DNA from: Spartobacteria bacterium LR76
GTDB lineage: Bacteria > Verrucomicrobiota > Verrucomicrobiia > Chthoniobacterales > Terrimicrobiaceae
Direction of reading: 5' to 3'
DNA: 64,000 nt
Assembly: GCA_003054655.1 (NCBI GenBank)
Contig: QAYZ01000015.1
Coordinates: 310,001 to 374,000, forward strand
The position numbers and the translations under genes were made by a program. The notes below the pieces were generated by a model. It had not been told where the DNA came from. It did not search any database and saw only the letters and a list, made by a program, of their open reading frames with translations. Below are positions 18,713 through 27,077 of the stretch, piece by piece. The first letter of the stretch is position 1. Each line of letters starts with the position of its first letter.

Positions 18713-20182
18713 TTAGGGATTCTGAACGATTCCCGGCGGATGCCATTCGCCCTGTCCCGGCGGGAGGATGGAAGGCTGCTCGGTCTTCGGCCAGTAGAGG
18801 CGCATCACGATATAAACGGTGCCGTCCGGCGCTGGGAGCCAGTTGCTTTCCTTGTCCGCGCCCGGACTGTCCTTCTGGATGTAAATCGTGAGGGAGCCGT
18901 CCGCGTTGGTCTTCATGCCGGGCAGCATCGGCGAGTTGATCAGATAGCGATTGAGCGGATTCTCGATCAGCAACTGCGATTTTCCGTCATACATCGTGAC
19001 GGACCAGAAGGCATTGACCGGCGGCAACTGGCCCGCCGGAAAGGTGATCGTGTAGTTGTGATTGGCCGTATCGATCGTCTCGCCCGTCGCCGTGGTGCGG
19101 CACATGGGATACATGGCCTCGACGGCGTCGTTGCCGAAGATGCCCGCCTTGGCTGCCGCCGCACGGAGGAGCCAGTCGCCATTGTAGAAAGCCCGGTCGC
19201 CGAAGGCGGAGGCGATGTTCCAGCCGTCAATCGTCTTGCCGAGGGTCTTCACGCGCTCGTCGACCTTGCGCTGGCCCTCGGCCATGCCGAGAAGGACGGC
19301 GGCTTTGTGCTCCGGCGAGAGAGACTTGAAATCAAAGGTCTTGCCGGGGCCGACGCCGATGCGGGCGAGTTTGGCCCGCACCTCTTCCTCGCCTGGACCA
19401 GCCGGGGCGAACTGCAGGACGAAGTCGAGGTACTCAAAGAAATTCGTCTTCGCAAGCTCCGCATTCGCCTTGGGAAATTCCAGGGCCAGAGCAGGCGCAG
19501 GGGCCGGGGCTTTCAGATAGGACGAGAGAGTCTGCACACGGTAGCCGTCCTGCACCTTGATGACATTGGGCATGTCGTCGGCATTGAAGAGCTGCGTACG
19601 GAAGAGCGCGATGGTGAAATCCGAGCTGGATTGAAACACCTTCTTGATCCCGGCAGGCACCTCGCCTTTCCACTGCGGACCGACGACGAGGAAATCCCCG
19701 GCTTCGTTTCCCGTGGCGCGGCTGCCGATGTAGCCGTAGTTGAAGGTATTCCAGTCGCAGAGCTGCACCGAGTAATAGCGAGCTTTCTCCACCTCGGGCA
19801 CCGAGATCACATAGGGCTCGGCGCGCAGGTCGAGGCAGGCAAAGGAATACGGCGTGTCGCTATTCGGAGTCACGACCGAGGTATCCTGGTAGGTGAAAAC
19901 TCGATGCTCATTGAAGAGCTGGCCGATCGGGCTCTTGTACTGGCCCGAGTCCTTGTCGACCCAGAACTCATAGGCCGCCGTGTAGCACATGACGAGCGGC
20001 AGTCCGTAGATGAAGCCTTCCTCGGCGATCGCCTTGACCTCGGCGATATCAGGCACGGCTACGCCCGCCTTCTTGTCGGCCGCCTCGGCGGCCGCAACCG
20101 CATCTGGCTTCCGATCACACCCCTGGAATAAAGCGGCACACACCACGGTGCTCGCGACAACCTTGGAAACTAATGTCTTCAT
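18713..20182 (-). CDS. DUF1254/DUF1214 lipoprotein
   Basis: A 489-residue exported protein. The N-terminus MKTLVSKVVASTVVCAALFQGCD carries a lipobox (FQGC, Cys22), so it is probably a lipoprotein. The DUF1254 region (about 45-180) includes GLPLVMCYTAAYEFW, VVTPNSDTPYSFACLDLRAEP and ARYYSVQLCDWNTFNYGY. The DUF1214 region lies near the C-terminus (about 375-480), with NAFWSVTMYDGKSQLLIENPLNRY and YIQKDSPGADKESNWLPAP. The biochemical activity of this family is not established. It lies between the barrel gene (58 bp) and the sulfatase gene (138 bp), all on the minus strand, which suggests joint work on a sulfated substrate. An unusual nested dyad lies just upstream. Confidence 0.9.
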   Translation of the reverse strand: MKTLVSKVVASTVVCAALFQGCDRKPDAVAAAEAADKKAGVAVPDIAEVKAIAEEGFIYGLPLVMCYTAAYEFWVDKDSGQYKSPIGQLFNEHRVFTYQDTSVVTPNSDTPYSFACLDLRAEPYVISVPEVEKARYYSVQLCDWNTFNYGYIGSRATGNEAGDFLVVGPQWKGEVPAGIKKVFQSSSDFTIALFRTQLFNADDMPNVIKVQDGYRVQTLSSYLKAPAPAPALALEFPKANAELAKTNFFEYLDFVLQFAPAGPGEEEVRAKLARIGVGPGKTFDFKSLSPEHKAAVLLGMAEGQRKVDERVKTLGKTIDGWNIASAFGDRAFYNGDWLLRAAAAKAGIFGNDAVEAMYPMCRTTATGETIDTANHNYTITFPAGQLPPVNAFWSVTMYDGKSQLLIENPLNRYLINSPMLPGMKTNADGSLTIYIQKDSPGADKESNWLPAPDGTVYIVMRLYWPKTEQPSILPPGQGEWHPPGIVQNP

Positions 20183-20231
20183 GTTTTACTTATTGTGACT
20201 TGATCTCACTACACGCGGCCAAGCCCAGGCG

Positions 20232-20272
20232 AATTAGTTAGCGCATCGTTTTCGAAACGCCAGAAACTAATT
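20232..20272. promoter_or_regulatory. Nested inverted repeat between sulfatase and DUF1254 genes
   Basis: The outer arms AATTAGTT (20232-20239) and AACTAATT (20265-20272) are perfectly complementary. Inside, CGTTTTCGAAACG (20247-20259) forms a second perfect 5-bp stem. It lies 50 bp upstream of the DUF1254 start and 49 bp downstream of the sulfatase stop. No T-run follows on the minus strand, so an operator or processing site fits better than a terminator. Confidence 0.5.
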
Positions 20273-20320
20273 GCGGGATTTTCCGCCCGGATTTCCTCCA
20301 TTTCTCAGGCCCTTTTTCTG

Positions 20321-22864
20321 CTAGTCACCAGCCTTCGAAGCAGCGTCCATCAGGCGCTTTTCGTCAGCCGGAGTAAGCTGAGGCCGATCAACCTTGATCG
20401 ACACCTTGTTAAGTTTTGCCGAGAGCGGAAAGGGCGGGAGGTAATCGGCGTCGTTTACTCCGGTGAGGGTATCCGACCCGACATCGAATGATTCGTCCCA
20501 CTGGAGAATCATCGGGAGCGTCTGTTCCATCTTGATGGTTTGCACTTCCTTGCCATCGACCTTCAGGGTCCCGGTGCCGGAGCGCCCCACCCCGCTGAAG
20601 CTATTGAAGGCCAGCGTGCCAGCGCCCAGGCCATCATAGGCAAAGTCATACTCCAGCACGTGGCGGCCAGGAGTGAGCGCATCGGGGCCTTCCCACTTGA
20701 TGCGCTTGAGATCGACGAGATTCCAGAGGAATACCGGCTTGCCTTTCAGGAGGTAGAAGCCATAGCCGCCAAACCGCCCGCCCGAGGTGACAATCATGCC
20801 TTCGCCGCCGCCTTCCGGCACGGTGACATCCGCGGTGATCGAGTACGAGGTATTCAGGATGAATGGCGAGTCGCCCTGCGGCAGGCCGGTCATCGGCACG
20901 GTGTAGTCAAACTGGGTGCGTCCTGCGGTGATATTGGGACGCGGCGCAACGATGCGGGCGGCGACGGAGGCATCGAGAGGAAAGACCTGGTATTTATTCG
21001 CCTCGCCGATGAAGACCTTCTTCAGCTCCGCGACTTTGTCCGGGTACTTCGCGGCCAGGTCCTGCGACTGGCTGAAATCCTCGTTCAGGTTGTAAAGCTC
21101 CAGCACCTGATTGTTGAGGGGATCGGTATTGGCCGGGCCAAAGGCGTCCCATGGCGCGCGGTTCACCTTGGTGCTCAAAAGCCAGCCGTCATCGTAGATC
21201 GACCATTGGCCCATCATTTCAAAGTACTGGATTTTATGACGCGACGGTGCGTTGGCATTCTGCGCGTCAAAGGTATAGGCAAAGCTGGTTCCCTCGATCG
21301 GCGATTGCTTGATGCCATCGACATACTCCGGCGGCTGGATGCCTGCGACCTCCAGCAGGGTCGGCACGACGTCGATCACGTGGCAGAACTGCTGGCGCAA
21401 AGCACCCTTGTCCGTGATGCGAGCAGGCCAGGAGATGGCCATGTTCTGCCGCACGCCGCCGAGCCGGGAGGCGTTTTGCTTGAACCAGGTGAACGGCGTG
21501 TCAAACGCCCACGACCACCCAGCCGACATATGATTGTACGTCTGCTCGGTGCCCCAGACGTCGTACCATTTCATCTGGTCGGCCACGGGAACGCTCACGC
21601 CATTGAAGAAAGCCACCTCGTTGGGCGTGCCCAGCGGCCCGCCTTCGGCGCTCGTTCCATTGTCGCCGTTGATGTAAATGACGAGCGTGTTGTCGAGTTT
21701 GCCAATGTCCTCGATGGTCTGAATGACGCGCCCGATCTCGTGATCATTGTATGCGGCGTAGGCGGCGAAAACATTCACCTGCCGGATGAAGAGCTTCTTT
21801 TCCTCCGGCGTGCAGTCGTCCCAGTTTTTGATGACATTCGCGGGCCAGGGCTCAAGTTGCGTATTCTGCGGGATCACGCCAAGGCGCTTCTGGTTTTCAA
21901 AGATGCGGTCGCGGAGCTTGTTCCAGCCGTCGTCAAAAAGGTGCATCGCGGTGATCTTGTCCACCCACTCCTTTGTCGGGTGATGCGGTGCGTGCGTTGC
22001 GCCGGGCGCGTATTTGATGAAGAAGGGCTTCGACGGATCGATCTGGTTGACGCGGTTGATGTAGTCAATGGCGTCGTCGGCCATGCCGGTGATGAGATTC
22101 CAGTTCGGCTTGCCCTGGAACGGGTAAATCTGGGTCGTATTGCGGAAGAGATTGGGTTCCCACTGGTTGGCGTCGCCACCGACGAAGCCATAGAAATACT
22201 CAAATCCCATCCCGGTCGGCCACTGATCAAAGGGCCCGACCTGGCTGGCGGCAAAGGCGGGGGTGTTATGATCCTTGCCGAACCATGCCGTGGCATAACC
22301 GTTGTCGAGCAGGATGCGCCCGATGGTGGCCTTGTCCTTGGTGATGATGCTGTTGTAGCCGGGGAAGCCGGTCGATTGCTCGGAGATCACACCGAAGCCC
22401 ACCGAATGGTGGTTGCGTCCGGTGATAAGCGCCGCACGCGTAGGCGAGCACAGCGCGGTGGAGTTGATATTATTATAGCGCAGGCCGTTATTTGCGACCC
22501 GATCCATCGTCGGCGTGGGGATCACTCCGCCAAAGGTGCTCGGCACGCCAAACCCGGCGTCGTCGGTGATGATGAGCAGGATGTTGGGAGCCTGCTTCGG
22601 CGGGACGACGCGAGGCGCCCACCAGGACTTGGATTGGAGAGCGTCCTGCTTGATCACGCCGCCAAACTGGGGATCTGGCGCCGGGAGTTGGGCATTGCTG
22701 ATCGTCGTGGTCGCGCTCGGCGAGCCAGGAATCCCGGTCGTCTGAAGAGGCGTGGGAGACGGCGTCTCCGCATGGGCGAGAGACAGGGATGCGGCAAGCA
22801 CTCCGAAGCCGAGATACTGGCGGCAGGCTTCCAGGATACTATCAGGCAGGTAAATGGGCTTCAT
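20321..22864 (-). CDS. Large secreted arylsulfatase
   Basis: Formylglycine-dependent sulfatase, 847 residues, hydrolysing sulfate esters, probably in the periplasm. The signal-like region is 1-32. The metal-binding motif is ILLIITDDAGFG (Asp101, Asp102). The active-site signature CSPTRAALITGR starts at Cys139, which would be oxidised to formylglycine, plausibly by the maturase at 60153-61370. The next conserved region holds ATAWFGKDHNTPAF. The C-terminal 200 residues form a beta-rich domain (TVPEGGGEGMIVTSGGRFGGYGF). Length and layout match the large arylsulfatases rather than the 450-550-residue glycan sulfatases. The AraC regulator is divergent 88 bp away. Confidence 0.93.
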   Translation of the reverse strand: MKPIYLPDSILEACRQYLGFGVLAASLSLAHAETPSPTPLQTTGIPGSPSATTTISNAQLPAPDPQFGGVIKQDALQSKSWWAPRVVPPKQAPNILLIITDDAGFGVPSTFGGVIPTPTMDRVANNGLRYNNINSTALCSPTRAALITGRNHHSVGFGVISEQSTGFPGYNSIITKDKATIGRILLDNGYATAWFGKDHNTPAFAASQVGPFDQWPTGMGFEYFYGFVGGDANQWEPNLFRNTTQIYPFQGKPNWNLITGMADDAIDYINRVNQIDPSKPFFIKYAPGATHAPHHPTKEWVDKITAMHLFDDGWNKLRDRIFENQKRLGVIPQNTQLEPWPANVIKNWDDCTPEEKKLFIRQVNVFAAYAAYNDHEIGRVIQTIEDIGKLDNTLVIYINGDNGTSAEGGPLGTPNEVAFFNGVSVPVADQMKWYDVWGTEQTYNHMSAGWSWAFDTPFTWFKQNASRLGGVRQNMAISWPARITDKGALRQQFCHVIDVVPTLLEVAGIQPPEYVDGIKQSPIEGTSFAYTFDAQNANAPSRHKIQYFEMMGQWSIYDDGWLLSTKVNRAPWDAFGPANTDPLNNQVLELYNLNEDFSQSQDLAAKYPDKVAELKKVFIGEANKYQVFPLDASVAARIVAPRPNITAGRTQFDYTVPMTGLPQGDSPFILNTSYSITADVTVPEGGGEGMIVTSGGRFGGYGFYLLKGKPVFLWNLVDLKRIKWEGPDALTPGRHVLEYDFAYDGLGAGTLAFNSFSGVGRSGTGTLKVDGKEVQTIKMEQTLPMILQWDESFDVGSDTLTGVNDADYLPPFPLSAKLNKVSIKVDRPQLTPADEKRLMDAASKAGD

Positions 22865-22873
22865 CGGCGACGG

Positions 22874-22895
22874 TTGCGTCTTTCTCTAGACGCAA
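22874..22895. promoter_or_regulatory. Perfect 8-bp inverted repeat in sulfatase leader
   Basis: TTGCGTCT (22874-22881) and AGACGCAA (22888-22895) are exact complements with a 6-nt spacer, 9 bp upstream of the sulfatase ATG. It can form a stem-loop in the leader mRNA or act as an operator. Confidence 0.45.
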
Positions 22896-22919
22896 GCTCC
22901 AAGGCCGCGCTATCCGTTT

Positions 22920-22958
22920 TGTGCAATCGGTTTAGTAGCGAGCCGATTTCCTGTGCAA
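22920..22958. promoter_or_regulatory. Direct repeat TGTGCAA, candidate AraC site
   Basis: TGTGCAA occurs at 22920-22926 and again at 22952-22958, exactly 32 bp apart. Between the repeats AATCGG (22925-22930) and CCGATT (22943-22948) form an inverted pair. AraC-family proteins commonly bind tandem direct repeats, and this lies in the 88-bp gap between the araC-like gene and the sulfatase gene. Confidence 0.45.
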
Positions 22959-23921
22959 AACCTCACTTCCGAAACCGGCGCTGCAAACGGGCTTTTCCCC
23001 GCGGGTCTGATTTTGCGAGAGACGCCGTCCGGTCCGGATGAAATGGAGGAGATGGCCAGGTTTTGGAATCTCAAGGTCACCCAGTTGGGGAAAAAGAGGT
23101 ATCACAGCGATCTCATCGCCTTCCATACGGCCCGCATGCAGGTCAGCCGGGTCCGGCATAAGAACGATTCCCGCCTCGATGGAGAGATCCCCCCAGGCTC
23201 CGTCATCCTGGCCACTCCGGTGACGCGCGGGCAGGTCATGCAATTTCACGGAGCGCCGGTCGAAGCCAGGGACCTGATATGCCAGGACTACGTCCATGGA
23301 CTCGATATCTCCTATGCTGGGGAGATGGAGATCATCAGCGTCGCCGTGAGCCAGGAGCTGATCCGCTCCCGCCTTTCGCAACTCTGGCAGACCGATGCCA
23401 GCCCGCTGCTCACGCGCACGCTCCAGTTTACTTCGCCGGAATGCGCCACGCAGGTGAATCAGTTTCTTTGCGGAGCCATCGAGCATGCGACTTCCCATGC
23501 TCTCTCCACCCCGCGGCAGGGCCTGGCCCTTGAGGAGGATTTCCTCAACGCCCTGCTTTGCAATCTCGAGGAACCCCGCCCGCCGGAGGGGGCGATCGCA
23601 AGGCGTTGGCTGGCCCGGCGCGCGGCAAACATCATCCACGAACGCTGCCAGGAGGAACTCAGCATCGGCGATCTTTGTGAAGCCGTGGGATCGAGCCGCC
23701 GCACCCTCCACCTCGGCTTTCTCGATGTCTATGGCACCTCCCCCATGAAGTACCTGCTCGCCGTACGGCTGGCCGGGGTGCGGCGGGAACTTCGTCGACG
23801 CAGAGACCGCGGCGTCACCGACATCGCGACAGCGTGGGGGTTCAGCCATCTCGGCCGCTTTTCAGCGCGCTATCGGCAGTATTTTGGCACGCTTCCCTCG
23901 GACGACGCCTACCGACGGTAG
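22953..23921 (+). CDS. AraC-family transcriptional regulator
   Basis: A 322-residue regulator with two AraC-type helix-turn-helix motifs in the last 100 residues: helix pair one near ELSIGDLCEAVGSSRRTLHLGF, then YLLAVRLAGVRREL and GVTDIATAWGFSHLGRFSARYRQYFG. The N-terminal ~200 residues are an effector domain without a recognisable ligand site. The arrangement resembles EutR/FeaR-like regulators. The assigned start is GTG 22953, which falls inside a repeat; ATG 23043 is an alternative, so the start is uncertain. It is divergent from the sulfatase operon and probably controls it. Confidence 0.9.
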   Translation: MQNLTSETGAANGLFPAGLILRETPSGPDEMEEMARFWNLKVTQLGKKRYHSDLIAFHTARMQVSRVRHKNDSRLDGEIPPGSVILATPVTRGQVMQFHGAPVEARDLICQDYVHGLDISYAGEMEIISVAVSQELIRSRLSQLWQTDASPLLTRTLQFTSPECATQVNQFLCGAIEHATSHALSTPRQGLALEEDFLNALLCNLEEPRPPEGAIARRWLARRAANIIHERCQEELSIGDLCEAVGSSRRTLHLGFLDVYGTSPMKYLLAVRLAGVRRELRRRRDRGVTDIATAWGFSHLGRFSARYRQYFGTLPSDDAYRR

Positions 23922-24047
23922 ATCCTCCGAGGAGGGAGCCCGTCCGGGAGGGGCAAAAAGGGACGATTTCCCCCGCCAGATTCCTCCCGGAAAACAGGCG
24001 GTGAGAACTTGACTCCTCCCCCGCCCTCTCGAAGTATTCACTGATCC

Positions 24048-25832
24048 ATGTTGTACCCCCGGTCCACGCTGGCCTGTCTCTGCGCGCTGCTGCTCGGCCT
24101 TGCCGCCGGACATGCGGCGGACGACGCCCGGAGCCTCCTCGTCACCCAGTCGCCGGAAAGTGAAAGCACGGTTTATTTCACGAATTTGGAAATCGGCGCG
24201 ATGCTCTTCTATAACTCGGGCTTCTACGGCCAGCGCAGCGTGATTGCGAATGTCGAGGCCGGATACATCTGGAACGGACATGACGTGTTTGACCGTTCTC
24301 AAATCCCAGCGGAACTGGGGGTCTCGAGCGCCGTCACCCAATATGTGGCAGATGCCAGTATCACGCCGGAATATGATTTTCACGCCACCATGGTCGGCCA
24401 CGTACTGGCAGGTACAGGCTACACGACAGAAAACGGCGGTCAGTTTATTTACGACGGCAGCGACATCCTGCCATTTGTCAAAGCGGGTATCGCACCGTTC
24501 GCCGAGCTCTGGTCGGGCGCGATCGCCACGAGCTTTTCCTCCGAGGATATCGGCAGTTTTTCCACGACCACGGAATCCACGCTCACGCCGTATCGCACGT
24601 TCTTCCGCGGCATCAATGGGCGAAAAGCCGATGTGATCAACAGCAGTTGGGGCGGTTATGACCCCGGGGCCAACGCAGATACCACCCGCACGATCGACGC
24701 CCTGGCGAGGGAAAACTCGACCGTGGTTTTCGTCGTCTCCGCAGGCAACTCGGGAGACTTCCCAGTCTCGGCTCCGGGCAGCGGGTACAACAACATCACG
24801 GTCGGCTCGGTCGGTGGCACGCATTTCCTCACGCCCTCCGACTTCAGCTCGCGCGAGGCGGTCGATTTCTACAATCCCGCGACAGGAGAGACGATCACCG
24901 GCGTACGCGCGGCGGTCGACATCGCCGCTCCCGGCGAGGATCTGTTCCTCGCGGCCTACCTCGGCAAAACGGGCAGCCTGGCGTCGCTGACTGATGTCGT
25001 TCAGGACATCTCGCCGACCGATCTCTATTTCCTGCGCCAAAGCGGGACCAGCTTCGCCGCGCCGATCGTCGCGGGAGGCATCGGCCTGCTCAAGGACGTG
25101 GTGCATTATTACGAGGAAAATGGCGTCCCGATTTCCGCCTACACGCTGGACACCCGCGTCGTGAAATCCGTCCTCATGGCCGGGGCGACGCGCACCGAGG
25201 GCTGGAACAACGGCCAGACCGACCAGAACGGCATCGTCACCACGACCCAGTCTCTGGACTACGCCACGGGCGCGGGTGCCATGAACCTCGAGAAAACCGC
25301 GGATATCTACCTGCTCTCCGGGACCCGGGATGTCGCGGGACTCGGCGGGGACTCGATCTCCGCCAAAGGCTGGGACTACGGGCAGCTCGCGGAAGGCGGC
25401 GCCAATGAATACCGCTTCGCAGATGCCTTCACCGGCCAGGTGGAGCTGACCATCTCGCTGAACTGGTTTACGGGAACGGATTTCGACGAGAACGACATCG
25501 GCCAGTCGCTGAGCTTCGCCAACCTGAACCTGGAGGTCTGGCAGATCATCAACGGTGCTCTGACGAACAAGGTGGCCGAGTCGATCAGCCTCTATAACAA
25601 CACAGAGTTTCTCCGCATCGCCTTGGACAACCCGGGTGAGTACGCGATCCGCGTTGCCTTTCTCGGGATGATCTACGACCTCGATCCGTCGGCGAATAAC
25701 ACGGATTACGCGCTGGCGTGGCAGACCGAGACCGTGCCCGAGCCGTCCACGTGGCTGCTGATGGTTTTCGGCCTGGCCGCCGCCATCGCCTTCCGGCAAC
25801 GCGCGATCTGCATTCAGGTTTCGCGTCGGTAG
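24048..25832 (+). CDS. S8 subtilisin-like protein with PEP-CTERM anchor
   Basis: A 594-residue exported protein with a subtilase fold. The signal peptide is about 1-23. Catalytic-site motifs: the Asp position reads IANVEAGYIW, giving Glu70 instead of Asp; the His motif is FHATMVGHVLAG (His112); the oxyanion Asn is SAGNSG (Asn234); the Ser motif is SGTSFAAP (Ser335). A beta-rich domain follows (450-560). The C-terminus has the PEP-CTERM pattern VPEPSTWLLMVFGL, a short hydrophobic segment and Arg, then nine extra residues. PEP-CTERM proteins are exosortase substrates delivered to the cell surface or matrix; no exosortase is in this window. It may be an active protease with altered Asp or a pseudoenzyme. 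Confidence 0.88.
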   Translation: MLYPRSTLACLCALLLGLAAGHAADDARSLLVTQSPESESTVYFTNLEIGAMLFYNSGFYGQRSVIANVEAGYIWNGHDVFDRSQIPAELGVSSAVTQYVADASITPEYDFHATMVGHVLAGTGYTTENGGQFIYDGSDILPFVKAGIAPFAELWSGAIATSFSSEDIGSFSTTTESTLTPYRTFFRGINGRKADVINSSWGGYDPGANADTTRTIDALARENSTVVFVVSAGNSGDFPVSAPGSGYNNITVGSVGGTHFLTPSDFSSREAVDFYNPATGETITGVRAAVDIAAPGEDLFLAAYLGKTGSLASLTDVVQDISPTDLYFLRQSGTSFAAPIVAGGIGLLKDVVHYYEENGVPISAYTLDTRVVKSVLMAGATRTEGWNNGQTDQNGIVTTTQSLDYATGAGAMNLEKTADIYLLSGTRDVAGLGGDSISAKGWDYGQLAEGGANEYRFADAFTGQVELTISLNWFTGTDFDENDIGQSLSFANLNLEVWQIINGALTNKVAESISLYNNTEFLRIALDNPGEYAIRVAFLGMIYDLDPSANNTDYALAWQTETVPEPSTWLLMVFGLAAAIAFRQRAICIQVSRR

Positions 25833-25966
25833 ATTCTTTTTAGGCTCCCCATCCTGGGGGGGATGACGGATTTTTCGTCGGCGCAGGGGGAAAACACAGG
25901 CTCTTCGACATGTCGCATAAGAAATCGCTTCGCCCGCAGGCCGTTTCTATCATTCAATGGCGGGCA

Positions 25967-27064
25967 ATGAGCCTTCCTCTCAAACCTGCAAAGTCTACGG
26001 TATTCGACCAAGTTTCCCTGGGTGAAGTCATGCTTCGCCTCGATCCCGGCGAAGGACGCGTGCGCACCGCCCGTTCCTTCACCGCCTGGGAAGGCGGCGG
26101 CGAATACAACACCTCGCGCGGCCTGCGCAAGTGCTTCGGCTACAAGACGGCTGTCTGCACGGCTTTCGTCGACAACGAAGTCGGCCACCTCGTCGAGGAC
26201 TTCATCATGCAAGGCGGCGTCGCGACCGATTTCATCAAGTGGCGCGATGACGACGGCATCGGGCGCACCGTCCGCAACGGCCTGAACTTCACCGAGCGCG
26301 GCTACGGCATTCGCGGCGCGGTGGGCGTGCCGGATCGTGGCAACACGGCCGCCTCGCAGCTCAAGCCCGGCGATTTCGACTGGGAGCACATCTTTGGCAC
26401 GCTCGGCTCCCGCTGGTTCCACACGGGCGGCATCTTTGCCGCGCTCTCGTCCACCACGGCGGAGCTGACCATCGAAGCGGTGAAAGCCGCCAAGAAGCAT
26501 GGCGTGATCGTTTCCTACGACCTCAACTACCGCCCGTCGCTCTGGAAGTCGATCGGCGGCCTCGCCAAGGCCCAGGAGGTCAACCGCGAGATCGCTAAGT
26601 ACGTCGACGTGATGATCGGCAACGAAGAGGACTTCACTGCATCTCTCGGCTTTGAGGTGAAGGGCGCGGACCACAACCTCTCCAAGATCGAGATCGACGC
26701 CTTCAAGGCCATGATCGAGACGGCGGTGGCGGAGTTCCCGAACTTCAAGGTCGCAGCCACCACACTGCGTCGTGTCATCACAGCCACGAAGAACGACTGG
26801 TCGGCCATCCTCTGGCACGACGGGCAGTTCTACGAAAGCCGCAAGTATCCCGAGCTGGAAATCCTCGACCGCGTGGGCGGCGGCGATTCCTTCGCCTCGG
26901 GCCTGCAGTTTGGCTTCATGGAATTCAACGACCCGCAGCTCGCCGTCGACTACGGTGCGGCTCATGGCGCGTTTGCCTCGACCACACCGGGCGACACCTC
27001 GATGGCGACCCGCAAGGAAGTTGAGAAGCTCATGAAGGGCGGCGGAGCTCGCGTGGTGCGTTAA
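25967..27064 (+). CDS. kdgK: 2-keto-3-deoxygluconate kinase (PfkB family)
   Basis: Phosphorylates 2-keto-3-deoxygluconate to KDPG in galacturonate catabolism. The 365-residue protein has the N-terminal PfkB pattern (EGGGEYNTSRGL), the KDGK-type motif DLNYRPSLW, and the catalytic signature GGGDSFASG with Asp307 as base. I chose the ATG at 25967 (MSLPLKP) over the ATG at 25910 because the extra 19 residues do not resemble the family. The function is supported by context: uxaA and uxaB follow at 13 and 34 bp, giving a three-gene operon in reverse pathway order. The KDPG aldolase that must follow is not in the window. Confidence 0.85.
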   Translation: MSLPLKPAKSTVFDQVSLGEVMLRLDPGEGRVRTARSFTAWEGGGEYNTSRGLRKCFGYKTAVCTAFVDNEVGHLVEDFIMQGGVATDFIKWRDDDGIGRTVRNGLNFTERGYGIRGAVGVPDRGNTAASQLKPGDFDWEHIFGTLGSRWFHTGGIFAALSSTTAELTIEAVKAAKKHGVIVSYDLNYRPSLWKSIGGLAKAQEVNREIAKYVDVMIGNEEDFTASLGFEVKGADHNLSKIEIDAFKAMIETAVAEFPNFKVAATTLRRVITATKNDWSAILWHDGQFYESRKYPELEILDRVGGGDSFASGLQFGFMEFNDPQLAVDYGAAHGAFASTTPGDTSMATRKEVEKLMKGGGARVVR

Positions 27065-27077
27065 GCGCCAATCCACC

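Noticed and set aside
20540-23041. 833-codon open frame antisense to the arylsulfatase
   Set aside because: The sense strand encodes a sulfatase with intact active site and the antisense product lacks any motif.
23862-25799. 645-codon open frame antisense to the subtilase gene
   Set aside because: Composition is Arg/Gly/Asp-rich without domains; the sense strand has a signal peptide, subtilase motifs and a PEP-CTERM tail.
25847-25859. Hairpin CCCCA-TCC-TGGGG after the subtilase gene as terminator
   Set aside because: Five-base stem, three-base loop and no T-tract after it on the plus strand.
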